64,000 bases of DNA from positions 12,487,001-12,551,000 of the forward strand of contig NC_053413.1 in the NCBI RefSeq assembly GCF_016859285.1, read 5' to 3'. Position numbers and translations under genes: made by a program. The stretch's first letter is position 1. Each line of letters opens with the position of its first letter. This DNA comes from Xiphias gladius. Taxonomy: Eukaryota; Chordata; Actinopteri; Istiophoriformes; Xiphiidae. Under the pieces are notes generated by a model that made no database searches, had not been told where the DNA came from, and worked only from the letters and a program-made list of their open reading frames with translations. Positions 1-10,832 of this stretch are shown here, piece by piece.

Positions 1-1875
1 TATTTGTTTCACGGCTCTTCCTTGAACTAGGCAAAGATCTTGTTATGGGTGTACATTGACTGCATACACAAGAGGTATTCACCGTGGGTGCAGAGTGTGA
101 AGATTATGGCTGCAAATGTAAAAATTTGATACCAGTACGAGGTCAGACATGGCAGCCAAGTGACAGTCTCCTTTCTCGAAGCCTCACTTCTGGGAGGACT
201 TTCATTTGCACTGACATTTAGGACAGAACAGGATGACATTTGAGTTGTGAGTGTATGAGGGACGTGGATCAGACACAAATGCATCAGATAGCTTGGATGG
301 AATATAACAAGAACTGCAAACAAATTATGGCTGTTTAAGAGGGCTGACTATGGAAAAACTCCCGAACAGTTATATCAAAAATGTAGTTTTTTCATTACAA
401 AGACAAATGTAAGAAAGTATATGTGATAAATGTAGCTACTGAGTCTATTGTTTCATTATCTTCAAACTCAACAAGGTTTTATTACATTTGTGGGAATCAT
501 TCATGCTCACACTTACCTTTCCTTGTCAGCTCATGCTTAAGTATCTCAAGTCAATACAAATTAATTCCATAATAAGAGCAACTTCTCAAAGCCTTGTTCA
601 TTACTGTTGTTTTTGGCATCTTTTCTGCATTGCAGCCTGTTCAAAAGGCGGAGAGTCAAGAGCCAAGTGGAATTACATCTCTGACTGTGGTCACACTCTC
701 AAAAATACCACACACTTCTCAAGTGACCAGAGCTATTTCCCATCAAGTAACTCTATACTGGAAATGCCACAGTCTGAAACTCCAAAACATAAAGCTGTTA
801 CATATAAAAAATGTACAAATATAATACTCAGTACTCAAATTCCCATCCATACTCAAAACGGTTTTAGGGATAGGTCCAGATTTTTCAAGTTTTTCTAAAA
901 TGACAATATTAAAGAATTATTGCTATTCCCGTTCATACTGACCATGAGGAGATCCTTTCCTAACATGACTACAGTGTAAGAAATTACGACAAAATCCAGA
1001 GTCTTGGTTCTGCGCAAAAATGTCTTCCAAAACTCAGCAGTCTGACTTTGCCAACTTAAGTGGGGGGTTTTTCCCGCCAGCCAGCGTATCCTTGCTTAGG
1101 TGCAATGAAGTGATAGTGACACACATATCTTACTAAAAGACAGTTATTTTTGGAAGATTTTTGGAAGATGCTTTTCAAATCCAAAATTCACAAAGTAAAA
1201 CAAGTCATGTATTTTACCCTAGCAGGCGGCCCAAACATGTCTGATCCATTGCATCCCCTGTTGCCGTCAAAGGGTAATCATGACACCAAACCAGAGAAGT
1301 AACGTCAGGAAGGCATTTGAGATTGAACACTATCAACGGAAAAACTGTAGCTAAAGGTAAGACTGATAGCTGGCTTGGTGAAATGCAGCTGCTTTATAGT
1401 AAAGTTAGCATGTCACTCAAATGTTGCAGCACACACAGTGGAAGAAATAAACAAGTTAATTCTACAGCATAGTTTAGGATAAGGCTGGATGGGCTGCATT
1501 CAAGTTCACCTAACACATTACTGCATATATGGTAGTTCTAAGTCCTTCAAATTTAATTTTTAATTAAAATTTCTGTCCAATTGGGTATTGTATGAAGATA
1601 GAAAAATCTGATCAAGATCCTAAAAAATCCTTTTTAAGTGCGTGTTTCAGAATGTTTAAATTGTCAGATAAGGTCATGATCAAGTGCATACCCAAGATTA
1701 CTGTATCAGTCATATTACCAACGTAAGTCTGACGACCAGGAAACTGTTCAGTGCTTCATTTTATTTCTGTTTCTGTTTTTCTGTACCATAATAATCTGAC
1801 TGCCCTGTAGCTCAGCCTGGGGTTTCAGATAGCGCAGCCTGACATTACAAGTCAGGTAATAACTGTTTTCAGTGC
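1..1875. other. Gene-free stretch
   Basis: I see no exon chain, RNA gene or recognisable repeat here. The open frames present are short, carry no known motif, and lack flanking splice signals that would join them to anything. Confidence 0.5.
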
Positions 1876-1936
1876 AGAAAGAAAGAAAAGAAAGAAAGAA
1901 AAAGAAAAAAGAAAAAAGAAAATCAGAAAGAAAAAA
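1876..1936. repeat. Polypurine GAAA-rich tract
   Basis: About 60 bases made almost only of A and G, built from irregular GAAA/GAAAA units. It is a low-complexity polypurine tract. Confidence 0.85.
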
Positions 1937-2126
1937 CTTCTTGTCCTCTCTTGTTCACCATCTCCCTCTTTCCATCTTTTTCTTTCATGTCTAAGCACTG
2001 CTCCTATTCGGCTCAGAGAGAAATATCACCGATGACATTCATTAGCATTGATATTAGGGAAGAGAAGGAATAGCACTTAGCTGTAAATATGTTGGCCGTG
2101 CAACACTGTTATCTCCTCTGCGCGTG

Positions 2127-2127
<1 letters not shown>

Positions 2128-2167
<40 letters not shown>
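2128..2167. repeat. (TG)n microsatellite
   Basis: About 20 uninterrupted TG units. Open frames read through it and the neighbouring purine-rich block are low-complexity artefacts. Confidence 0.95.
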
Positions 2168-2170
<3 letters not shown>

Positions 2171-2545
2171 ATACTGAGAGTCTTATCAGTGAAAACAGAC
2201 CTGGACGTGAGCAGGGTGGCGAGTAGGAGGAGGATGTGGAGGGGTGGGGTAGAAAAGCAACAGTGAAATTGAAGGATAAGAAAAGAAATCAGGAGACTGG
2301 AAGCAGGCAGAGACGGGGAGAGGGATGATAGACACACAGACGATATCAAAAAGGGATAATGTGTTGTGAACGAGGAGAGCGCGATATAAAAAAACTCAAA
2401 AAGGAGGAGAGTGGGCGGGAAACGGAGCAGATGGGACGTGATGCGGGTGGAAAGTGGGAACAGAGGGGGGGACTGAGTTGAAGAAGAGAACAAAAGTAAG
2501 ATGAGGGAGAAGATGTCTAAATGGTGAGACAGAGGACTGGGCAGG
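2168..2545. repeat. Purine-rich (G/A) block
   Basis: The + strand is dominated by G and A (GAGG, GGAG, GAAG motifs) for nearly 400 bases directly after a TG tract. A matching block occurs at about 5380-5900 before another TG tract. There is no coding signal; the long minus-strand frames (Ser/Pro/Leu-rich) simply reflect the pyrimidine-rich complement. Confidence 0.6.
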
Positions 2546-3084
2546 TGGGGCGAAACAGGCTTCAGAAATTAGGTTTTTGATGGACTGATCTTCTGTGCAG
2601 GTGCCTGGAGGGTGGGCAGATGCCCCCAACTCTCACTTTTGGCTCTTACCCAGAGTATTGCCACGTGGCTTTACATTGGCCTAAAGGCTATAGTATAGCC
2701 TACATTATGTCCAGTGTGTTCTGACGTCTGGTATACAACAATGCTTTAAATGACGCCATTTGCATTTCTGAAGCTATGTCTGAAATTACTCCCCATTTGC
2801 TACCAAGCACTTGATATTAGCTCTGGGTCTGAACTCTAAGTGTAAAATATACTCTATGTAGCCTAGTGCCACCAAACTCATCGAATTATTCTCCATTGCA
2901 TGTGCAGGGCAACGCTTAAACCTACAATAACTGATTTTTTGGTCACTTGGCAGCAGCAAAGCAACATATTATGACCCTAATAAAGTTGTTATGTTAACAG
3001 TTCTCTGTTTACACACCCAGCTGACACAAAGCAGCATCAGCTTTCATTTAGGGTTGCATTTCTGGCCACCTGATGAACACTCTC

Positions 3085-3420
3085 TCAAGAGGTTGAGGTG
3101 AATGGATGGGTCAACAAAACGCACGGCTTTGACAGGGGAGACCACTGGTCGTTTCCTGTTTGAAAGCGATATTCATCATTGTTTCTCTTAACCATGACCA
3201 CCGGTAACCACATTTTATTATTGTAACCAGGAAGACGAAGGTCTTTTAACCTTAAGGACGTACTTATTTTGACCCAAACCATGATCTTTCCCTAAACCTA
3301 ATCAAGTTGTTCCTAATCTAATCAATCCATTTAAACCACGTCTTTATTACTGTAACCATGGCGACGAAGGTCCGGTACACCTGCCACCATTGGGGCTCTA
3401 TCAGGAGACACCTATGGGTT
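3085..3420. repeat. Dispersed repeat with two internal copies
   Basis: Two related units of the form TATT-rich then GTAACCA(G/T)G-GACGAAGGTC lie about 130 bases apart (near 3220 and 3350), separated by a CCAAACCATGATCTTTCCCT-type core. The reverse complement of the same core (GGTTTGGGTT preceded by a GAACGAT stretch) recurs near 9300-9420. I infer a moderately old interspersed repeat family of teleost type. Confidence 0.55.
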
Positions 3421-4534
3421 GTATATGAGGGTAAGGACAAATTACCTGCAGTATATGGTCATTTAGGTTGGAGGACTTGTTGCTATGGGAAATTGCAGAG
3501 TCTGTTGATAATTTTTTGTTGATATGTCACTATGAGTCACCCCTGATACCAAATTATACATATTCATTTTACCCGTTTTTAATATAAAAATATTGACTAG
3601 AGCAGCTTTAAGTCAGCCATTGTTATGCTAGTGACAAGAAGTGTCCGTCTGGTGCAGGAAGATATAATTAACGTATCCTGTAGTGCAGTTTTTATCCAAA
3701 GCAAAATTGGAAATGTTACAGTTCTGTACCTCAAAAAAATTCATGCAAAAATTCATGATTCCATGTACAAACGGCTTGAAGCCTCAAACATTTTTCTTTT
3801 TCCTTAGTGCTGTGTGCAGAAAATGTTCTGATCCAGACAACCAGTGTGAAAACATGTGCACATCTACAGTATCATGTCCAGGTGCTGAGTCCAAAAAACT
3901 CCAACTGTGATTTATATCTCCTTAAGGACTCCCAGCACTATCATCTGCTACCATTAGAATGGATTCTCTATTACATGAAGAATAGCATAACAAACTGGCT
4001 CTTCATCAGACGGATTCAGATGTGTGTTGGGAAAACACAGTCTAGTCTGACTCAGAGTTGTTGTTACAGCCAACTGGATACGTGCACACATCAAGGCCTG
4101 ATTTAACATAATAAAAACTACAACAATACATCACAAATTAATTTACAACATAGTCTGCCAACATGCTGGTATATACCACTACCATGTATGTTAAGGCTCA
4201 CTGCCACATTTACCAAACAATGTTCATGACAGTTGACAAAACAGTCTCCAGTCAAGGTCCACTTATTCAGTTGTTCTGGAGCTTTCAACCAAATCACAGT
4301 CCTAGTCAGAAGAGGGAGTTGTCGTGGCACTGCAAATGTTCAATCTCTCAGTTATTCAGAGCAGTTTTGACTTCTCGTCAGTGTACATGATGTATTTTTC
4401 TACTGTAGTTTATTGTTAATTCAACTGTTGGAATTATTAGTTCAAATGTTTTGAATGTATTTTCCCCTTTCTTATTTTAAGCACATAAGCAGCATTTTAT
4501 GTATGAGAAATGCCATTCAAATAAAGTTTATCAT

Positions 4535-4693
4535 TGCCTGTTGCCTAGCGGTCGAAGATGCAGGCCATGTGATCGTAACATTCCTAGTTCAATTCTGGCT
4601 TGGGACGCTTGTTGCATGTCATCTTCCGTGCCCTCTCCTTGTGTCGACCTCTACTGTCATCTGTTGAATTGAAGGCAAAAGTGCTTTTAAAGT

Positions 4694-4731
<38 letters not shown>

Positions 4732-4732
4732 C
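4535..4732 (+). mobile_element. tRNA-derived SINE with (ATT)n tail
   Basis: The head resembles a tRNA with a decayed A box (TGCCTAGCGGTCGAAGATGC) and, 45 bases on, a decayed B box (AGTTCAATTC against the consensus GGTTCGAATC). It is followed by the GTTGCATGTCATC body that I recognise from abundant teleost tRNA-SINEs, and it ends in an (ATT)n tail at 4695-4730. The order tRNA head, body, simple-repeat tail is diagnostic for a SINE. The mutated B box and truncated body suggest an old, inactive copy. It is not a functional tRNA gene. Confidence 0.7.
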
Positions 4733-5379
4733 ATTGAATTAAGAAGAAATACAGACAAAAAATTGTTTTCAATCCTGAAAAATAATAATTTAGCAACAAA
4801 TCACAAAATTAAAATCAAAAGTTATCTGCTCACTCAGTGTTTGTTTGACAAACCAAACCTCTATAGGACAAGTTGATATTTTGAAGTCAACCACTTTTGA
4901 TCTATGATTATCCAAAAACCTGTTTATTGTGTCCCGGTGCAAAAACATCGTTGTATCTTTGCAGAAGCATGTTTCAGCTTTCACACATGGACGTATACAG
5001 ATCATCAGTACATGAAACTGCTGTAAAATGTTTCTGTCCTCTACCTCCACAGGAACAGCTCTGTTATACTAACAAGCAGCCACGAGCAGTAAAAACTCTC
5101 TGAACTGGATGTAAATCTTCAGCATGGCAATGACACACAATGTGTGTTTCTCAGTGATACCATCGGAAAGAAAAGGGCATTATCAGCATTTTGCCCTACA
5201 AAAACTCTGCAGCTTTGCAGCGCCCTGAAGCCACGACAAATACACATTGCCACGCTCAGAAGCCACAGCAAGGCAAACAGAGCTAGAGTGTGTGTGAAGT
5301 CCAACACAAAGTCACCACAAAAGCTCAGACATAAAAAAAAACAGGTGTGGAGGGAGGAGTTGAAAAGGTGTGTCAAATT

Positions 5380-5930
5380 TTTGTAAAAAGGGAGTGGGAC
5401 ATACAGTAGCTACAGGGAGATAGAGATACTGTGTATTTTAGAGGTGATTGATAGAAAAGCAGGAAAAAGACATTAAGAATAATTATATCTGGAAGGGACA
5501 GACAGCGTGTGTGCCTGACAGAGATAGCTGGAGACAGTAACATGATAGAGAGGGAGGGAGAGATTGTGTGTGTGTGTTTGTGGGTGTTTGTGTGAAAATG
5601 GTAAAAACCCCGCAAGGTGGGGAGAGATGAAGTGAGTGTGTGAATTAAGAGATATGGAGATATGACAGGAGAGGGTTTGCGGAAATCAATACAGCTATGA
5701 CTGGAAAGAGAGAAAGTGGATTGAGGGAGAATTGGGGCAGGTTAGGAGAGAGAACGGTGACAATAAGCTGAAATAAGGGCAAAGGAGGCAGAGGGAAGGG
5801 ACGAGAGAGGGACTGAGAGAGAGAGAGAGATAAAGAGAGAGAGAGGGTGTGATGAATATAAGAGAGCAAGATGATGTGAGAGGAGCTGTTGTTTGTCCTC
5901 AGGCTGCTCTCTTCGAGGAAGGACAAGGAT
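5380..5930. repeat. Purine-rich (G/A) block
   Basis: A long GAGA-rich stretch, including a near-perfect (GA)n run at about 5810-5850, ends just before the TG microsatellite at 5972. The minus-strand frames here are Leu/Ser-rich artefacts. Confidence 0.6.
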
Positions 5931-5966
5931 GTGGGGGTGGTTAGCATGATTTACTGACACAAACTG

Positions 5967-5971
<5 letters not shown>

Positions 5972-6050
<79 letters not shown>

Positions 6051-6061
6051 TGTGTGTGTGT
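5972..6061. repeat. (TG)n microsatellite
   Basis: About 45 TG units with a single CG interruption near the 3' end. Apparent Cys-Val and Thr-His proteins on the two strands are translations of this tract. Confidence 0.97.
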
Positions 6062-7080
6062 GCTCGCGCATTCATTTTTCAAAGCAACCGGGCACCAATA
6101 ACATTATATAAGAATGATCAAAACAGAAGAAACCATGGCAACTGTAATCCAAAAGAAACTAGCTTCACATAGGGAGAACACACAATATCAGGTATGACAG
6201 TGCAATTGCAGATGCTAAATATCTTTTTAGATATAATCCACGCCTGATGATATTTTTTACCATGAGGGGAGAGAAGAGCTTGCAACCTAACAAGGAAGAC
6301 TTGTTATTGTTATCGTGCTGCTGCAGACCACAGAGCTCTTAGTCAGAAAATTCCTGACGGGAGCCCAGACAGTGACGGGCATAGCTTCTGGGAGATGAGC
6401 GTATTTCAGGCCTGAAGCAGAGGCATGATGGACAGAAGATCAGGGCATCTGGGTCACCGTCCCAAATGACTCCCTCGCTTCCAAAAACTCAGGCACGAGC
6501 CTCCAATGGCTGTCTGGATCCCCAGCTTAGAAGAGGATGAGGGGGGATAAATGAGGTAGCTCCAGAGAATGCTGTTTCTCTAGCTACAGCTTAAAAGCTC
6601 ATTTACATCTGTTTCACCCTCACACAAGGCTAAACTGAGCCTTGGATGGCCTAAATACCAGGTACCCCACCTGTCTCTAGTCTTCGACCCAGAGGCCGCT
6701 AGACTCTCAGACCATCAAGCCAGATTATTGATCATTTTCCCTGTTTCTGATTGTTTGTCCCAAGCAGAGTCTGCAGTGAGACAGATTCACAGCTTATGCC
6801 ATGTGCCCAAAGCCTTGTCTGTGGGAATTGGGCTATACCAGCCACATAGCTAAATGCTGTAACTGTGGTTTTTATGGTTTACAATGCATGATTAGATATG
6901 TGAGGTTAGGTGTGTTTTTTTTTTTAATCAAAATAATACCGCTTCAGTCATTTAATTGCAATTCCACCATGTACCTGATTCTTCCACCTTTTGAATGTCT
7001 AATGTTTTTTTTTATGTAACTGTTTACAACTGTCTGCAATCAATAAAGGAAATGAAAATTAATCAATTTAACTTAAATCT
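6062..7080. other. Gene-free stretch
   Basis: No supported exon, RNA gene or recognised repeat in about 1 kb between the TG tract and the GCTAACATGCT-family repeat. Confidence 0.45.
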
Positions 7081-7084
7081 AAAC

Positions 7085-7310
7085 AAGAGTCAGCAGCCAT
7101 GCTAGCAGCTCTGTGAGGCTGAACCTGGGAACAGCGGTGCTTTATCTAAATGCTAACATCCGTATGCTAACATGCTGATGTTCAGCAGGTATAATGTTTA
7201 TCATGTTCATCTTCTTAGGTTAGCATGTTATCATACAAACATTTGCTAATCACCATTTGCACAAAGTACAGCTGAGGCTGATGGGCTGTAGAGTTTTCTG
7301 AACAAGAAAG
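7085..7310 (+). repeat. GCTAACATGCT-family dispersed repeat, copy 1
   Basis: It contains CCATGCTAGCAGCTCTG, AATGCTAACATC, GTATGCTAACATGCTGATGT and AGCAGGTATAATGTTTATCA in order. The same ordered blocks appear at 23755-24000 in the same orientation and in reverse complement at about 26555-26720 and 58915-59110. Four copies in 64 kb show an interspersed family. No coding capacity is visible, so it is likely a MITE or SINE-like element. Confidence 0.75.
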
Positions 7311-8030
7311 AACAATAAATACCTGGATTTTGGTCCTATTTTGTCCCTACAGCAAGAGATTTAGAGGATCTGTTAGTTTCAAACTAAAGAAGAAAGGCTT
7401 GGCTGCTTCTTAATATTCATGTCGACTCTAATGGTCAGGAATCCTGCGGGGACCTGAGGGCCCTCACACTGAAATGAGGAAAATGTTTGAAAATGGAGTC
7501 ACCTAGCAGACCCACTGAGAACTTTTGTACAATAATTAAAACTTTACTATCAAATATAAAAATCACTTGAGGCCACTGCAGAGAGGAGAGCTGCAGAGTG
7601 CTGTCTCATGTGTGTTTAGATATCATCAGTAGGAAACACGTGGAGCCAAAGGAGAATAAATCTAGTGTCCATCTCACCCAATTTTCCAGCTTGAAATATG
7701 TAATACCTCATTGTTTCCAAAAACTCTGGTGTGCAAGGAATTGAGTGAGCGTTGGCGGGGCAGTGGTGTGGCTGATTGCCTGCCTCCCACCATCACCTGC
7801 TGATATAATATTGTTATCAAAAATGTGGCATGAATACCCAGAAAGTAGAAGGCATCCTCCCTGTGAAGCACCAGTTTCCATTCCATCACATAGTCGCTCC
7901 AGATCATATGGGTTATAGGCAAATTCTGGGTATCTAACCAAGCGTTTTATGACAACATGTTGCCTTTCTGTGCTTGGATTGCAGCTGAAATAATGGTGCT
8001 GAGAATGTGCAGCAGCATGCCATACAGTTT
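7311..8030. other. Gene-free stretch before the Tc1 copy
   Basis: No exon is supported. The left part of the Tc1-like element may begin inside this interval, but I cannot place its 5' inverted repeat. Confidence 0.35.
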
Positions 8031-8034
8031 TCTA

Positions 8035-9180
8035 TGTTAAATATCCAAAAACCAAGCCATGAAGTCCAAGGAACTCTCTTTGGACCTCTGTGATACAATT
8101 GTGGTGAGACATGTATCTGAGCAAGTGTATAAACCCATTTCTAAAGTTTTGAGTGTTCTCAGGAGCAAAATGGCCTCAATAATTTTGAAATGGAAGAAGT
8201 TGTGAACAACCAGGACTCTTCCTAGAGTTGGCCGTCCAGCCAAAGTGAGTGACCGGGCAAGAAGGAACTTGGTCAGGGAGGTGACCAAGAACCCAACAGT
8301 TACTCTGCCAGAGCTTCAGAAGTCCTCTGCAGAGAAATGAGAACCTGCAGGAAGGGCGACCATCTGAGCGGTACTGTGTCAATCAGGTCTTCATGGTAGA
8401 GTGAGAGAAGCCCTTTTGACTAAAAGGCACACGGCAGCCCACTTGGAGTTTGCCAAAAAGGACTCTGGGAGCATGAGGAACAAAGATTGTCTGGTCTGAT
8501 CAGACAAAAACTGAACAATTAGGGCAGAACTCTAAGCACTATGTCTGGCAAACACCAGGCACCGCTCATCACCTGGCTAATACCATCCCTACGGAAAGCA
8601 TGGTGGTGGCAGCATCGTGCTATGGGAGGGGTGGGGTGGGGTAGCTCCCCAGTAGCAGAGACAGGGAGACTGGTCAGAATTTAGGGGAGGATGAATGCAG
8701 GCAATTACAGAGCAGTCCTAGAAGAAAACTTCCTCCAGAGTGCACGCGACCTGAGACTGGGACGACGGTTCACCTTTCATTGTGACAAGGACCTGAAGCA
8801 TACAGCCAAGACAATATTGGAGTGGCTTCAGGACAAGTCTCTGCCTGTCCTTGATTGGCCTAGCCACAGCTCAGACTTAAACCCCATAGGACATCTGCTG
8901 AGAGACCTGCGGATGGCGGTTCAGAGACACTTCTCGTCCAATCTGATGGAGTTTGAGAGGATCTACCAGGAAGAAAGGGACAAACTGCCCAAATCCAGGT
9001 GTGCAAAGCTTGTAGAGACTTACCCTAGCAAACTTGAAGTTATAGCTAAGGTCTTTTACAAATTACTGAATTAATGGTCTGAATACTTTTGTAAATGAGA
9101 GATTTCAGTTTTTGATTTTTAATAAATTTACACAAATTTCTAAAAAAATATTTCACAATTATTGGTTAATGAGTGTAGAC
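8035..9180 (+). mobile_element. Degraded Tc1-like DNA transposon
   Basis: This span follows the order of a Tc1 transposase gene. Near 8040-8240 is the helix-turn-helix region, broken by stops. Near 8480 is a VWSDQTKT segment, the family VLWSDET motif with the first catalytic Asp. The longest open piece, 8691-9074, encodes 127 residues of the C-terminal catalytic core. The 3' flank (TGAATACTTTTGTAAATG, then AT-rich DNA) is the usual Tc1 3' untranslated part. Clear terminal inverted repeats were not found, so the borders are approximate. Internal stops and frame changes show that the copy is dead. Confidence 0.85.
8691..9074 (+). pseudogene. Tc1 transposase C-terminal fragment
   Basis: An open fragment of 127 residues holding the second half of the DDE domain. 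HCDKDLKH corresponds to the family QDNDPKH motif with the second catalytic Asp, followed by a WPSHSSDLNP segment. The third acidic residue, which lies 34 residues after that Asp in Tc1 enzymes (DLNPIEHL), is Gly here (DLNPIGHL). A transposase lacking this Glu should not cut DNA, and the N-terminal half lies in other frames with stops. The Met at the start is incidental, not an authentic initiation codon. Confidence 0.85.
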
Positions 9181-9284
9181 TGACGCTCAAAATGGCTATT
9201 TAATCAATTTACAATTAAATCTACAACCCAATAAAGTGTGCAAAAACTTGTCCCTACTCTCAGATATAGGACCATCTCCTAACG

Positions 9285-9430
9285 TAGCGCTCCTACAGCA
9301 CCAGGCGTACAGGACTTCTGTTGTCATGGTAGAAATGAAAAAGATGAGGTTAAGGAACGATGGAACGATCGTGGTTTCGTTACGTTTAGGAAAAGAGTAT
9401 GGTTTGGGTTAAAATGCAGCCTCACAGAGC
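9285..9430 (-). repeat. Reverse copy of the 3085-3420 repeat
   Basis: Motifs matching the reverse complement of the repeat at 3085-3420 (ATGGTTTGGGTT, GAACGATCGTGGTTTCGTTA-like, TACAGGACTT) appear here, so the same family inserted in opposite orientation. Confidence 0.45.
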
Positions 9431-9439
9431 TGCTAGCCT

Positions 9440-10730
9440 GGCTGAAAACTAAAAATCGTAATGGTTTAAAATGGAGAGTTCATCATGGATTCCCAGAAGG
9501 AGATTAACAATAAAGGTATCCAAAATAAATATGTTTATTTATACAAAAAATAATACATAAAGATAAAAGATGAACAGAACAGCCCATTAGTGAGCTGCCA
9601 AAAAAAGTAGAGAGAGAAGAACTTATCTGTGTTATTGTTGCTCTTCTTGGAAATAAGTTTATCAGTGCATTTTAACTAGTTCTGTGTCATCATCTGTGTC
9701 AATCTATTGTCATTCTCTTGTGATATCTACTCATTTCACAATAGGTTTGATTGTGCTGTGTGACATTGTGTGGGTGCCCAGGCTTGCATTGCATCTATTG
9801 TGTCTGGTCCTGAATTGTATTTACGAATATTATTGTACTGGGAAGACAAAAGAGTGATTGTTGAACAGTTGCTCTCTCTCTGTTATAAGAGCTATTCTCA
9901 TATTTTGTGATACCAACTTCACTGGATGAAAAGCTGCCGGCACACAGAAATATGCTTTGTTTTTTTCACGCACTTTAAACTTCATTTTTCTATTCATAAA
10001 AAGACATATATAAGGTGCAATCGTTCATGCACATATTCATCTTCATTGCTTTCCTTTTTCTGTTCCTCGTAATCTCGCCAATAGATGGGAGCGAGCCTGG
10101 AGGAGCCCTTGTACATGCTGGCTAGAGATGAAATGAAAAAATGATGAGTCAATTAATGGGAAGCAACAAGAATAATGTCTTGTGACATGTGGGATGAAGT
10201 GTGAGGATCACATATTGTCACTGCAGACGCGCAAACACAAAAACACAATTATTGGGGCCGTGCATTTCTTTCAGTGTGTTACAGACTCTGCAGTTTGTGT
10301 GCATCTGTGTGTGTCTTTGTGCGCTGCATCTGATGATCTTTGAAAATGTTTTGTGGCATGTAAACGAAAACAGAAGACACAACACTGAATCATATTGGTT
10401 GCTCCTCATATTAGACTCTCTTGTTTTCTTTTTTTCAAGACATATCCGCTCTCACCTTCCTGTTGTTGTGCAGTTTCATTTTCTCACTGCATTGATCTGA
10501 TTTGGACGGCAGATGTGGAGGAGAAACAGAGAGAGAGGTGAGTGAGAGGGGGAGAGATGTTGATTTTCTTTGAGCCTGTGAGTGCCGAAGCATTATCTGC
10601 TTTTAAGAAGGTGTTGTTGTTCAGGAGCAGCCGGCTGGAGAGCCCGGCCTTCTGTACCTAATCAGAACCGAGAGCGTGACGCCCTGATTAAAAACCCAAT
10701 GAAGGCACTCAAATACACACAAACAAACAA
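9440..10730. other. Gene-free stretch
   Basis: No exon chain or recognised repeat is supported between the dispersed repeat and the CA microsatellite. Confidence 0.45.

Positions 10731-10832
<102 letters not shown>

Noticed and set aside
1800-1860. tRNA-like start GTAGCTCAG
   Set aside because: No matching B box or acceptor stem at the right distance.
4536-4610. tRNA gene
   Set aside because: A and B boxes are decayed, no cloverleaf can be completed, and the SINE body and (ATT)n tail follow.
5645-5947. 100-codon minus-strand frame rich in Ser and Leu
   Set aside because: It is the complement of a G/A-rich low-complexity block; no motif, no splice context.
5742-6172. Open frames of repeated Cys-Val or Thr-His on both strands
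   Set aside because: They are translations of the (TG)n microsatellite. The same holds at 2100, 10750, 26150 and 34700.
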